From: Glaciecola sp964195425
Lineage (GTDB): Bacteria; Pseudomonadota; Gammaproteobacteria; Enterobacterales; Alteromonadaceae
Assembly (NCBI GenBank): GCA_964195425.1
Contig: CAXMOM010000073.1
Span: 59,998-123,997, forward strand
DNA length: 64,000 bases
Reading direction: 5' to 3'
Shown one piece after another: positions 36,065 through 45,406 of the stretch (positions are counted from its first letter, which is position 1; the number at the start of each line of letters is the position of its first letter). The notes beneath the pieces are model-generated. The model searched no databases. It was not told the DNA's origin and worked only from the letters and a program-made list of their open reading frames with translations. A program made the position numbers and the translations under genes.

Positions 36065-37222
36065 GTGTTTCACTATTTAAAATTTTTCCATTATTACGTC
36101 ATTGTACTGTTTGGCTGTGTATGTTTATTATTCGCCGATTACTTCATTCTTATAGGCTTCGCCGTTTTTGCGAGCATATACATTGTTGGTGATACGCTAT
36201 TAGGCGACGATACAAGCACTCCAATACTCACAAATAAATTTATTATTAACGCAATGTTATACGGCTCAGGTCCTTTAAGCGCTGCTTTATTACTTATTGC
36301 CATATGGCTGGTAACGCCATATGAATGGGCGTTTATGCGGCATTTTTCAGAGTTAATTGGCTATAACTTTGTACAAGCAAAACAAAACACCGGGTTATTT
36401 GAATTGGCAGTGGCGGTCTTATTTTGTGGTCTTATGTTAAGCGGCATTGCAACCGTTGTTGGTCATGAATTAGTGCATAGAATTGGCAAACACAAAGATG
36501 TTTGTTTTGGAAGATGGTTAATGAGCCTAACCTTAGATGCCAACTTTTCAATAGAGCATGTATATCATCACCATGCCAAGGTTGCGACAGAAGCCGACCC
36601 TGTTACTGCACCGCGTGGCAGGAATGTGTATGTACACACTGTGTATGCCATTATTGGTACAAATAAATCGGCGTGGAACATTGAAAAGACCCGTTTATGC
36701 CGTAAAAACCAAGCAGTGGTGAGTCATCATAATAAAGTTATTCGTGGCTGGCTTATGTCTATTGCATACTTGCTACTGGTGGGTGTGCTAGCAGGTTGGC
36801 AGGGCATGTTGTTTTTAGGCTTGGTTGGAGCGTCAGGGAAATGTTTTTTAGAGATAGTTAACTATATGGAGCACTATGGCTTAGTTAGGCACCCTCGTCA
36901 GCCGGTACAGCCAAAGCATTCGTGGAATTCAAATCGTAAAATTAGCACGTGGGCGATGTTTAATTTACCTCGTCATTCTCATCATCATGCGCAGGGTGGC
37001 ATGCCCTTTGAAAAATTACAGCCTATGCCTGAAGCGCCTATGATGATTAGTGGTTACATATCGACCATTGGTATTGCGCTAGTTCCGCCACTGTGGTTCG
37101 CCTTGATGAAACCAAAGCTAGCGCACTGGGACGCTAACTTTGCAAATCAAGATGAACTCGACATTATTGAAAAGCAAAAACAAAAGCGGCGTGAGCGCCC
37201 TCTTGTTGCTCACTTTTATTAA
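36065..37222 (+). CDS. alkB: AlkB-type membrane alkane 1-monooxygenase
   Basis: Integral-membrane di-iron hydroxylase that oxidises the terminal carbon of alkanes or related chains, using electrons from rubredoxin. It has 385 residues with about six membrane segments. The histidine boxes are HELVHR (134-139), EHVYHHH (164-170) and LPRHSHHHA (301-309), plus the alkane-hydroxylase marker NYMEHYG (266-272). The start is GTG 36065, fixed by AGGAG at 36053-36057. No rubredoxin or rubredoxin reductase gene is in the window. A xylene-monooxygenase-like role is the main alternative. Confidence 0.85.
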   Translation: MFHYLKFFHYYVIVLFGCVCLLFADYFILIGFAVFASIYIVGDTLLGDDTSTPILTNKFIINAMLYGSGPLSAALLLIAIWLVTPYEWAFMRHFSELIGYNFVQAKQNTGLFELAVAVLFCGLMLSGIATVVGHELVHRIGKHKDVCFGRWLMSLTLDANFSIEHVYHHHAKVATEADPVTAPRGRNVYVHTVYAIIGTNKSAWNIEKTRLCRKNQAVVSHHNKVIRGWLMSIAYLLLVGVLAGWQGMLFLGLVGASGKCFLEIVNYMEHYGLVRHPRQPVQPKHSWNSNRKISTWAMFNLPRHSHHHAQGGMPFEKLQPMPEAPMMISGYISTIGIALVPPLWFALMKPKLAHWDANFANQDELDIIEKQKQKRRERPLVAHFY

Positions 37223-37232
37223 TATAATCTTT

Positions 37233-37260
37233 GGCCCAATCTAATCTCTTTGATTGGGCC
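37233..37260. terminator. Hairpin between convergent alkB and MFS genes
   Basis: A perfect 9-bp stem (GGCCCAATC 37233-37241 with GATTGGGCC 37252-37260). It lacks a strong T run on either side, so it is a weak terminator at best, but its position between converging stops fits that role. Confidence 0.55.
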
Positions 37261-37282
37261 CTTGCGCTAAACAATTCTATTA

Positions 37283-38596
37283 CTAAGCTTGTGTTTGGCT
37301 GGCCTCTGCGTCTGCCCAATCTTTCTTAATCTTAGTAGAAGCCCAGTAGAAGGTTAAAATAGACAGCACATACGGAACAATTAACATGGTTAAAGAGAAT
37401 CTAAGCGCTTCACTTCCTCCCATCGATGGGGTTAATTCGTTACTCATAATTCCTACTAACGTAGGGCCGCCGCCTAAAGCAATAATATTAAGGACAAAAA
37501 AGAACAAGGCCGTAGACATTGCACGTGCATTTACCGGGGCTAATGTTTGTGCAATAGCAAAGCATGGCCCTAAATACATACCACTGGTAAATAGTGTAAC
37601 GGTCATTAAGCTAATTGAAACCCATACATTACCCACATATAAAGACGCAATAAAACAAGGAACACCAAGCAACATTGCATAAGTAGGCAATAGCGCATAA
37701 CCACGACGGTCTTTTTTGCCCCATTTGTCGGCTATTACGCCCCCTAACCATACGCCTAGTGCGTAAACGGTTCCGTTTATGATGCCAAAGGCTATAAGTA
37801 AAGTTTGAATGCTCGTTTCGCTGTGTACGCGAACATAAAAGTCGATGCTCCAAGTTGAAATGGCATAACTACCAAACGAACCGAAAGAAATTCCTAAGCA
37901 CATGCCCCACCAAGTTGGTATTTTCAACAAGGTTGTGACTGCTTCCGATAGGCCCATACTTGCGGTAGAACCACTTGGCGCAACAGTACGTTTAGGCTCT
38001 TTAATGGTTAACTTCATTAAAATCGCAAGTGCCACACCTGGAATACCGACGACTAACATTACTGTTCGCCAATCGGTTTCACCGCCACGTAAGAAGAAAG
38101 CGGCAGCAAAATACGCGGTCATAATCCCAAACGGGATCCCTAAAGAGTATATAGCTAGTGCTTTTGCCCGCTCTGTAGAATTATACAAATCAGATATCAT
38201 TGAATGTGAGGGCGGACTGCCACCCGCTTCCCCAATACCAACGCCGGCTCTAGCTAAGGCTAATTGCGTAAAATTAGAAGCAAAACCCGACATAGCAGTA
38301 AACCCACTCCAGATAGTGAGTGAAATAGCCACTATATTTACCCTACTATAGCGATCGGCAAGCCAAGCAATAGGAATGCCCACTACGGTATAAAGCAACG
38401 CAAAAGCGAAGCCTTTAAGCAGGCCCAGCTGAGTATCGTTCAAATCTAAATCTTCCTTTATAAAAGGAGATAATATTCCAATGATTTGTCGATCAATAAA
38501 ATTAAATGCGTATACCAATGTAAGTATTAAAAGCACATACCTTCTATAGGCTATTGATGGTGTGTCTGAATTTTCTATTTGTGTCGCTTGATTCAC
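37283..38596 (-). CDS. MFS transporter, spinster-like family
   Basis: A 437-residue major-facilitator protein with 12 predicted membrane segments. Family marks are NFIDRQIIGILSPFIKEDL near the first helix, the loop 2-3 motif WLADRYSRVNIV, and GVGIGEAGGSPPSHSMISD, as in spinster-type transporters common in marine bacteria that degrade hydrocarbons, lipids or aromatics. It faces alkB tail to tail. Substrate unknown; a role with alkB is possible only by position. Two 12-bp direct repeats lie upstream. Confidence 0.85.
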   Translation of the reverse strand: MNQATQIENSDTPSIAYRRYVLLILTLVYAFNFIDRQIIGILSPFIKEDLDLNDTQLGLLKGFAFALLYTVVGIPIAWLADRYSRVNIVAISLTIWSGFTAMSGFASNFTQLALARAGVGIGEAGGSPPSHSMISDLYNSTERAKALAIYSLGIPFGIMTAYFAAAFFLRGGETDWRTVMLVVGIPGVALAILMKLTIKEPKRTVAPSGSTASMGLSEAVTTLLKIPTWWGMCLGISFGSFGSYAISTWSIDFYVRVHSETSIQTLLIAFGIINGTVYALGVWLGGVIADKWGKKDRRGYALLPTYAMLLGVPCFIASLYVGNVWVSISLMTVTLFTSGMYLGPCFAIAQTLAPVNARAMSTALFFFVLNIIALGGGPTLVGIMSNELTPSMGGSEALRFSLTMLIVPYVLSILTFYWASTKIKKDWADAEASQTQA

Positions 38597-38634
38597 AAAA
38601 CATCTCGGTTTAAAGATTGAATAATTAATGTGAT

Positions 38635-38678
38635 CTATTTGTAAACGAAAAGCAACTTATTGTAAGCTATTTGTAAAC
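38635..38678 (-). promoter_or_regulatory. 12-bp direct repeats upstream of the MFS gene
   Basis: CTATTTGTAAAC occurs at 38635-38646 and again at 38667-38678, exactly 32 bp apart (about three helix turns), 40-80 bp upstream of the MFS start. Two sites on the same DNA face suit a dimeric or AraC-type activator. The binding protein is unknown. Confidence 0.55.
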
Positions 38679-38781
38679 ATAGAATAAACTGATGGTCTTG
38701 CAGCCGCTTACAGCATGATTAACATGCCGTAATATTTAACAACACAACTACTCCGACCAGACAAGCAACAGTGATTGTATA

Positions 38782-39586
38782 ATGCATATTGACCATTATC
38801 TTAGTATGACGCAAAAACACAGCGAACAGCCAGACCAAAGCTTTACAATTGCTAAAGAATGGTCACAAGGCCGCACCGTATATGGTGGCTTGTCGCCAGG
38901 CATGCTTTATTGTGCGGCTAAATCATATACTGATGAAAAAAGAGTGCTTAGGTCAATGTCGACTAATTTCGTAAGTCCACTGTTGCCAGAAGAAGCATTT
39001 ACTATTTCTATTGAAATTGTTCGGTCAGGCAAGAATGTCTCACAAATTTAGGCACGCGCTATACAAAATGATAAAATTTGTGTGCTAGGCCAACTATGTT
39101 TCGGAAAAGGACGTATATAGAAATAGCGGTGGTCAATACTGAAAAACACAATTTAGCCCCCCCCCCTGTTAAAGCGAGGTATATTCCTCAAACCGCTGAG
39201 GTAAAGCCTCATTTTTAAAGCATTTCGAACTATCAATAAATGACGGCGGCATACCGTTTTATGGTAGTAAAAGCAGTCGCTACTATGATTGGATGCGTTA
39301 TAAAAGCATGCCGCTAAAGATAAACGACGAGCATATAATTAGCATTATCGACGCCTGGCCAACCACTCTATTGCAAATGATGAAGTTGCCAGCGCCGGCT
39401 AGTACGGTAAGTTGGAATGTGGAATTTATTTATCCCCATAGTGAAATTTTGCTAAGCGATTGGCTCGCTTATAAAGCTATTACTCGGCAAGCAAGCGATG
39501 GGTATGGACATACAGAAGACACTATTTGGGATGCTCAAGGCGAGGTTATGGCATTGAGCCGGCAAACGGTGGCTATTTTTGACTAA
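38782..39586 (+). pseudogene. Decayed acyl-CoA thioesterase (hotdog fold)
   Basis: Remains of a thioesterase gene of about 265 residues. The N-terminal part runs from ATG 38782 (FTIAKEWSQGRTVYGGLSPGM, MSTNFVSPLLPEEAFTI) to an in-frame stop at 39049. Pieces such as VNTEKHNLAPPPVKARYIPQTAEVKPHF and DGGIPFYGSKSSRYDWMRYK continue in other frames. The C-terminal hotdog half (VSWNVEFIYPHSEILLSDWLAYKAITRQASDGYG) ends at 39586. A run of ten C at 39157-39166 lies inside and is a likely slippage site. At least one stop and two frameshifts make it non-functional. Confidence 0.82.
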
Positions 39587-40428
39587 GCGTGTTCGCCACT
39601 AGCAACCTTAAATATTGTGGCCAATGACTCAAATTGTTCTCGGCAGTTCTCTTCTGCATCACCTAAGGCTTCTTCATCAAGCTGAAGACTTGTATATAGA
39701 AACTCTGGTATGTGTAATTCGGCTGAATAATGCTCGGGATAAGTGTTAACAACCGCAAGCGCATATGCTAATTGCATAATTTGTGATTCAACTGTAACAG
39801 CAGGTGCTTCATCGTGGTGTTGCATAGCGACTGTCGATACCAATGAATCAGGAACAAGCCATTGCTGTAATAAAGATGCAGAGACTTCTGCATATGAAAA
39901 TCCTAATATTTCTTCTTGGCATTGTCTTGGTAATATTCCCACTTTCAAGCGGCTACAATCCTGAGCCAGTGTTGGGCTAACTCTTAGTACCGCGAGTTCA
40001 CCAACATTGTGTAATAAACCACTGGTATATAAACGACCAACATCACGCTCTTTACAACGTTTAGCAAAATAAGCACCATACAAGCCAGATAAAATACTTT
40101 GTTTCCAAAAACTTGTTACATCAATATATTTTTTATGTTTAGTCCCTAGCATATTGGTAATCCCAAAAGCTAAGGAAAATTCATAGACTGCCTTGGCGCC
40201 AATAACTTGAATAGCCTTTTCTAAGGATTCTATTTTTCTTTCAAAGCGATAAACTGAGCTATTCGCATACTTTAATAAATGTAACGCTAAGCCAGGATCA
40301 CCACTTACAACGCCAGCAATGTCTTTCATTGTAGAATCATCACGGTCAAACAAAAGACGCAACTGATTCGACGTGTTTGGCACTGCAAAAAGTTCGTTTG
40401 CTCTTTGGGCGTATTCAATAGCGTTCAT
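39583..40428 (-). CDS. HDOD-domain protein
   Basis: A 281-residue protein made almost entirely of one HDOD domain, a divergent HD-like fold without confirmed catalysis that often links to cyclic di-GMP signalling or stress. It begins NELFAVPNTSNQLRLLFDRDDSTMKDIAGVVSGDPGLALHLLKYANSSVY and contains SGLLHNVGELAVL, where the usual HD pair reads H-N. There is no fused output domain. It is monocistronic and overlaps the end of the thioesterase pseudogene by 4 bp. Confidence 0.88.
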   Translation of the reverse strand: MNAIEYAQRANELFAVPNTSNQLRLLFDRDDSTMKDIAGVVSGDPGLALHLLKYANSSVYRFERKIESLEKAIQVIGAKAVYEFSLAFGITNMLGTKHKKYIDVTSFWKQSILSGLYGAYFAKRCKERDVGRLYTSGLLHNVGELAVLRVSPTLAQDCSRLKVGILPRQCQEEILGFSYAEVSASLLQQWLVPDSLVSTVAMQHHDEAPAVTVESQIMQLAYALAVVNTYPEHYSAELHIPEFLYTSLQLDEEALGDAEENCREQFESLATIFKVASGEHA

Positions 40429-40584
40429 TTTGTCGGCATTACTCCTGTTTACTCTGTAGATAAATATTTGTTACGATAATTAACAGATATTTCGTTTATG
40501 TATTACTAGCATAAACAATACATTCACGGATATATTTATATTTTCGGCAATTTTCTGAATTTCGGTAGTTTATTTTACGTTTAA

Positions 40585-40615
40585 TTGGTCACTTACTCAT
40601 CGCTTAGCCTATAAT
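40585..40615 (+). promoter_or_regulatory. Possible promoter of the glycosyltransferase gene
   Basis: A consensus -10 TATAAT at 40610-40615, with a weaker -35 TTGGTC at 40585-40590 and a long 19-bp spacer, about 90 bp before the start codon. The rest of the 40429-40702 gap shows no gene. Confidence 0.4.
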
Positions 40616-40702
40616 TATAGGGCTGAATAAAGACGAATTTCATGGGTATAGTCTTATTTAATTTTCATTCATGTACATTTAAGTAGTTAGGTATAAAACA
40701 TA

Positions 40703-41986
40703 ATGCATTTGTTATTCGTAGGATTTGTGTGGCCAGAACCAACATCGTCTGCCGCAGGCCAAAATATATTGAGCTATATTGAAACCGCAAAGCAATATAA
40801 TTGGCAGGTAAGCTTTTGCAGCGCAGCGCAAACCACACCACAAACTCATGATCTCTTGAAGCTTCAGGTCAATGTGTTTCCCATACAGCTAAACTGCAAT
40901 AGCTTTAATGAGAAAATGGCGACTTTACAACCCGATATTGTTATTTTTGACCGTTATCTTAGTTACGAACAATTCGCTTGGCGTGCTAAGCAAAGCTGCC
41001 CTGAGGCTTTATTGGTGCTTGATGCTGAAGACCTTCATTGTCTTAGGGCTGCTAGACATGACCTCTTAAAGCAGCGCCACAAGGGCGGTAGCACCACTGC
41101 GTTTATGCAAAGTAGTGATATTACGAAATCAGTCAACATCCCCTTACTTCATAATGATATTGCCCTTAGAGAAATTGCCTGTATTTTGCAAGCTGATATC
41201 ACTATGGTGCTGTCAGGCTTTGAAAAAGATCTCTTAATCAATCATTTTAATGTGCCCAAAAATCAAATAGCACTCCTACCCTTTATATTATCGCAAGCGT
41301 TGCCTAGTCGATTGAGGGAAAACGTATCTTTTGAGCATAAGCGTGATTTCGTATTTATTGGGAATTTTAGACATGCACCCAATTATCACGCAGTCAAAAT
41401 TCTTGCCGAACAATGTTGGCCACAAATTTACAAAGCACTTCACAAGCAGCACCCACGGGTTTGTTGTCATATTTACGGTGCTTATATGTCGCCTAAAGCT
41501 AAACAGCTTGAAAATAAAAAACTAGGCTTTTTCGTTCATGGTTTTGCGCAAGACCAGTTTGCAGTCATTAAACAAGCCAGGGTAATGCTGGCACCTATTT
41601 CATTTGGTGCCGGTGTGAAAGGCAAATTACTTGATGCCATGCAATGCAGCACGCCTTCAATAACTACGCCTTTGGGCATTGAAGGAATTACTGCTAATGC
41701 ATGGGCGGGTGAAGTAGCAAATACAATCGATGAATTTATTGCAGCTTCTGTATTGCAATACACTAACGAAGAGAAATGGCAAATAAGTTGCCAAAACGGA
41801 TACGAAATATTAGATAAAGACTATGCCTTTGAGCATAATAGCGCCCAATTCATACACACCATGGAAACTAAATTAGCCACTATAAATACTGACCGACAAG
41901 GTAATTTTTTACAAAGCTTGTTGGGCCATCATCAATTTCAAGCAAGCAAATACATGAGCCAATGGATTGAAGCTAAAAACAAATAA
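40703..41986 (+). CDS. GT-B glycosyltransferase (family 4-like)
   Basis: A 427-residue cytoplasmic sugar transferase with two Rossmann-like halves. The N-terminal half starts LLFVGFVWPEPTSSAAGQNIL. The C-terminal half has the acceptor-donor cleft motifs FIGNFRHAPNYHAV and, further on, PISFGAGVKGKLLDAMQCSTPSITTPLGIEGI, with the E near the end of the GT4-type motif. The donor and acceptor are unknown. It stands alone, with no polysaccharide cluster around it; the nearest neighbours are an HDOD protein and the SufS-SufE gene. The ribosome site is weak. Confidence 0.85.
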   Translation: MHLLFVGFVWPEPTSSAAGQNILSYIETAKQYNWQVSFCSAAQTTPQTHDLLKLQVNVFPIQLNCNSFNEKMATLQPDIVIFDRYLSYEQFAWRAKQSCPEALLVLDAEDLHCLRAARHDLLKQRHKGGSTTAFMQSSDITKSVNIPLLHNDIALREIACILQADITMVLSGFEKDLLINHFNVPKNQIALLPFILSQALPSRLRENVSFEHKRDFVFIGNFRHAPNYHAVKILAEQCWPQIYKALHKQHPRVCCHIYGAYMSPKAKQLENKKLGFFVHGFAQDQFAVIKQARVMLAPISFGAGVKGKLLDAMQCSTPSITTPLGIEGITANAWAGEVANTIDEFIAASVLQYTNEEKWQISCQNGYEILDKDYAFEHNSAQFIHTMETKLATINTDRQGNFLQSLLGHHQFQASKYMSQWIEAKNK

Positions 41987-42083
41987 CAGTAAAGGTTGTG
42001 GCGACGAACAGCGCGGCTATACAGTACCGCTATCTTTTACAACTATGTTGTGAAAATGTGGCTTCTTAAAACTTGCACTAAAT

Positions 42084-43832
42084 TTACGACTCATCATTTG
42101 CATACTCTTTGTGAATACGTCGGATAATTTGCGCAATACCATCGCGCCTACCCTCACTGAAATAGTGAGAAAGGCCAACCTGCGTTAAATATGTGTTGAT
42201 ATCTAAACCTTGCACATCTTTATAGTCCAACTGATTTACTTTTTCAATAATCAAGGCGAGGATACCTCTAATGATTTTGCTTTCGGAATAAGCATAAATT
42301 TGCTTATTACTACTCTCATTTGTAATAAGCGATAACCATACTCTTGCCTCACACCCTGCTACTTCTGTTTTTTGTGTTCGCTGGGACACTGGTAATGTTG
42401 GTAAGTTTTTACTATTTATCAGTAATAAACGATGCTTGGCATTCCAATCAGACACCTCACTAACGGCAATACCAATTGTTAATTCTAAGGGACTAATATT
42501 CAGAGGGTTTTGTTGCCGTTCTTTAATAGGTGAAACACCTGAGTCACCGCAAAGATCCTCATCAAACAATTGATAAAGACTCGCTACAAATATATCTATA
42601 TCTTCAAAGGTTGTGTAACAGCCTATGGATACCCTTGCGCAGCCTTCTAAACCTAAGCTTTGCATAAGCGGCATAGCACAATGGTGGCCTGCCCTTAAGG
42701 CTATATTTTGAGTGGCTAATTGAGCCGCAATGTCATTTGCATGTATTGACGGCGCATAGAATGATAATAGCGCTATTGCCTGGGCGGGGTTATCAACGCT
42801 TAGATCAGGACTATCATCAACACTATGTTTACCGTTGTATTTATTTTCGTGCGGGTTACCAATGTTACCCAAAATAACAAGTTTTTTGGTGTCGACTAAA
42901 TAATTCAGCTTATTGATTAAATGTTTTGTTAGCGCTAATTCGTAACTTTGAATTTGCTTGATATTCGTTCTAATAAAGTCTGCGGCCGCAGCTAGCCCTA
43001 TCGCACCCGCTATATTTGGCGTACCTGCTTCAAACTTGCTCGGGGGCGTTTGTAAGGTATACGAATCCCAGGTAACGTGAGTAATCATTTCACCGCCTAG
43101 CTTACTGGGTGAAAGTTTTTCTAGCCAAGTCATTTTGCCATATAAGGCCCCAATTCCGGTACCTGCATACATTTTATGGCCGCTAATAGCGTAAAAGTCA
43201 CAATTTATAGCCGCGACATCTATACCAATATGCGCCGCCGCTTGGGTACCGTCAATAACGCTCAATGCACCTACACTGTTTGCTTTTGCACAAATTTCTT
43301 GAATAGGGTAAACATTGCCTAGTGCATTAGATACGTGAGCAATTGCCAATATAGCTACATTACTGGTAAGGCTTGATAAGGCATTGTTGAGTTCTTCATG
43401 GCTGAATTTACCATTACTGCCTAAGGTAATTTTCTTTAGGGTCAAATTGTGTCTTGCTGCAAATCGCTGCCATGGTAACAAATTGGCATGATGTTCACTT
43501 TCAAACAAGAGAATTTCAGAGCCCTGCAAATCCTCAATATTAAGACCACTTGCGATCATATTAATAGCGTCGGTGGTGCCACTAGTAAAAACGATTTCAG
43601 AAGGCTTTTTCGTGCCTAAAAAATCAGCTATGAGTTCTCGCGAGCGCTCATATTGATTCGAAGCAAGTCTCGCGCTCGTGTAGTTCCCACGATGAACATT
43701 TGCATTATATTGACAATAATACTCTTGCATAGCTAACAGGCTCGCATCAATGCGCTGGCTGGTTGCTGCGGTATCTAAGTAAACTTCATTGGACGAATTA
43801 AAAAATGGAAATAATGCCCTAAACAATGACAT
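42084..43832 (-). CDS. Cysteine desulfurase fused to SufE-type sulfur acceptor
   Basis: A 582-residue fusion. Residues 1-425 are a PLP-dependent group II cysteine desulfurase (SufS/CsdA-like): PLP lysine Lys220 in SGHKMYAG, active-site Cys385 in RAGHHCAMP, and FEAGTPNIAGAIGL. Residues 450-582 are a complete SufE/CsdE domain with sulfur-accepting Cys494 in VAGCEARVWL and the C-terminal YLTQVGLSHYFSEGRRDG. The two normally separate partners would thus pass persulfide within one chain. No suf or isc genes are nearby. The start at 43832 lacks a strong ribosome site. Confidence 0.92.
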   Translation of the reverse strand: MSLFRALFPFFNSSNEVYLDTAATSQRIDASLLAMQEYYCQYNANVHRGNYTSARLASNQYERSRELIADFLGTKKPSEIVFTSGTTDAINMIASGLNIEDLQGSEILLFESEHHANLLPWQRFAARHNLTLKKITLGSNGKFSHEELNNALSSLTSNVAILAIAHVSNALGNVYPIQEICAKANSVGALSVIDGTQAAAHIGIDVAAINCDFYAISGHKMYAGTGIGALYGKMTWLEKLSPSKLGGEMITHVTWDSYTLQTPPSKFEAGTPNIAGAIGLAAAADFIRTNIKQIQSYELALTKHLINKLNYLVDTKKLVILGNIGNPHENKYNGKHSVDDSPDLSVDNPAQAIALLSFYAPSIHANDIAAQLATQNIALRAGHHCAMPLMQSLGLEGCARVSIGCYTTFEDIDIFVASLYQLFDEDLCGDSGVSPIKERQQNPLNISPLELTIGIAVSEVSDWNAKHRLLLINSKNLPTLPVSQRTQKTEVAGCEARVWLSLITNESSNKQIYAYSESKIIRGILALIIEKVNQLDYKDVQGLDINTYLTQVGLSHYFSEGRRDGIAQIIRRIHKEYANDES

Positions 43833-44013
43833 GAATACGCTAAGCCTTATACTCTAGTGTGATTTACGCAAAGGTGCGTAACAAAATTAATCATATTATA
43901 CATCAGCCACTGGTGTAAACGCATCAGCTTTTGTTGTTATATGTTTATGTATATATCAATCTAACTTTCAAATTTGGAACCAAGCTTTTTTGTCGCTTAA
44001 GTCAGTACACTTT

Positions 44014-44022
44014 TGCTATACT
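44014..44022 (+). promoter_or_regulatory. Extended -10 promoter before the CbiM-like gene
   Basis: TGCTATACT: a TG one base before a good -10 (TATACT at 44017-44022), about 90 bp upstream of the predicted start. No clear -35, as expected for extended -10 promoters. Confidence 0.45.
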
Positions 44023-44109
44023 AAAAACGTACATTGCGTACATAAAAGTATGAACATAAATTTCATACCTCTTTCATGCCCCTACTTGGGCCATATTCGG
44101 TAGTAATTA

Positions 44110-44754
44110 TTGACAACTATTCAAACAATTAGTTTACTTGTTTATGCCATTGGGCTTATTTATGTAATCACTAAAACAGACTATAAGCGCATTATAAAAG
44201 AGCGTAAATGGCAGCATATTGTGTTTGGCTCTACCGTTGCTGTTTTATTTTTGTGGTCTTTTAGGATCAGTATCTATGACGGTCTAGTTATCCATTTTTT
44301 ATGGCTAACGACACTCACGCTTGTCCTGGGATTTAGATGGGCGGTATTAGTTGCATCAACCGTGTTGATCATCATGACTATTATTGGCAATGAACAATGG
44401 GATATGTTGGGTGTAAATGGACTCATTGGCGTGTTTTTGCCAATATTAATCACCTATGGGATATTCGCGTTTTCATTTCATCGCATACCCAGACACCTAT
44501 TTGTATATATATTCTTATGTGCATTTTTTCCCGGCGCAATTACGATCGGTGTAAAGATGCTAGCGCTTGGCGGGTATTACTTTGTTGAAGGGGTTTATAC
44601 CTGGGATATCATTCAATACAACTATATAAATATGACCTTATTAATGATTTTTCCTGAAGCCTTTTTTAACGGCTTCAGTATTACCTGTTTAGTCATTTAT
44701 AAACCTGATTTGGTGCATACTTTTCACGATAAATTTTACATCGACGGAAAGTAG
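44110..44754 (+). CDS. CbiM-like energy-coupling-factor permease (predicted membrane protein)
   Basis: A 214-residue inner-membrane protein with about six or seven membrane segments, resembling the short CbiM/COG3235-type proteins of marine gammaproteobacteria. Features are the conserved WxxR pair, VNGLIGVFLPILITYGIF and the late MIFPEAFFNGFSI. CbiM proteins bind cobalt or related metal substrates for ECF transporters, but no T component or ATPase is here. Start is a TTG at 44110 with no good ribosome site, so the N-terminus is uncertain. It converges on the phosphoribosyltransferase gene (13 bp between stops). Confidence 0.6.
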   Translation: MTTIQTISLLVYAIGLIYVITKTDYKRIIKERKWQHIVFGSTVAVLFLWSFRISIYDGLVIHFLWLTTLTLVLGFRWAVLVASTVLIIMTIIGNEQWDMLGVNGLIGVFLPILITYGIFAFSFHRIPRHLFVYIFLCAFFPGAITIGVKMLALGGYYFVEGVYTWDIIQYNYINMTLLMIFPEAFFNGFSITCLVIYKPDLVHTFHDKFYIDGK

Positions 44755-44767
44755 CTGGCTAAAACGA

Positions 44768-45334
44768 CTATTTAAATAAAATGTCATGCAAATTTGTTAA
44801 TTCTGTTTTCCCTGCAATAATTTCTTCTTTCGTTAGTCCCGATAATTCATGTGGAAACACTAGCCACTCTTCGCTTTCGTGAACATAGTAGTCAGGGACT
44901 AAATTGGTTTGTGTTTTGTTATTTTTGGGTTTGTAATAAGGCGTTGCAATGCGAATTTCTTTTGGTGCATTTAAGCGCATAAGTGAATGAATTTGATTGA
45001 TAAGCGCTTCGATACTGCGACCTGAGTCAAATACGTCATCGACTATTAACAATTTATCACCCGCATTGGCGTTTTCAACGAGATAATGTAATCCGTGTAC
45101 CTTGATTTCTTTTGATTGCTGATTAATGCCATAGTAAGACGATGTGCGCACCGCAATATGATCGGTAGGCGCGTCTTTATATTCAAAGAACTCTTGTACA
45201 GCGATACCAATTGGAGCACCACCTCGCCAAATACCAACAATAAAGTCTGGTCTAAACCCGTCTTCAAATACCTGTGAAGCGACTTTGAACGAATCTTGCA
45301 ATAACGACGATGAATTTATGAAGACTTTACTCAC
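44768..45334 (-). CDS. Phosphoribosyltransferase (Hpt1/COG2236-type)
   Basis: A 188-residue type I PRTase. The PRPP motif is LLIVDDVFDSGRSIEAL, and the N-terminal segment FIVGIWRGGAPIGI is the usual PPi loop. It resembles the COG2236 nucleobase PRTases more than Hpt or Gpt, so the base (hypoxanthine, guanine or xanthine) is open. Start is GTG 45334, supported by AGGGA 6-7 nt upstream. It is downstream of lolC on the same strand, 72 bp apart. Confidence 0.85.
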   Translation of the reverse strand: MSKVFINSSSLLQDSFKVASQVFEDGFRPDFIVGIWRGGAPIGIAVQEFFEYKDAPTDHIAVRTSSYYGINQQSKEIKVHGLHYLVENANAGDKLLIVDDVFDSGRSIEALINQIHSLMRLNAPKEIRIATPYYKPKNNKTQTNLVPDYYVHESEEWLVFPHELSGLTKEEIIAGKTELTNLHDILFK

Positions 45335-45406
45335 TTTATTTCCCTAGCTGTTGCGCCCTAGCATTTAATAGAGCGTATTTTAATTAACGAGTGTAAATAC
45401 TACCAA

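Noticed and set aside
43833..44109. Cobalamin riboswitch before the CbiM-like gene
   Set aside because: No B12-box-like conserved sequence could be seen; also none before the PduO gene at 52495.
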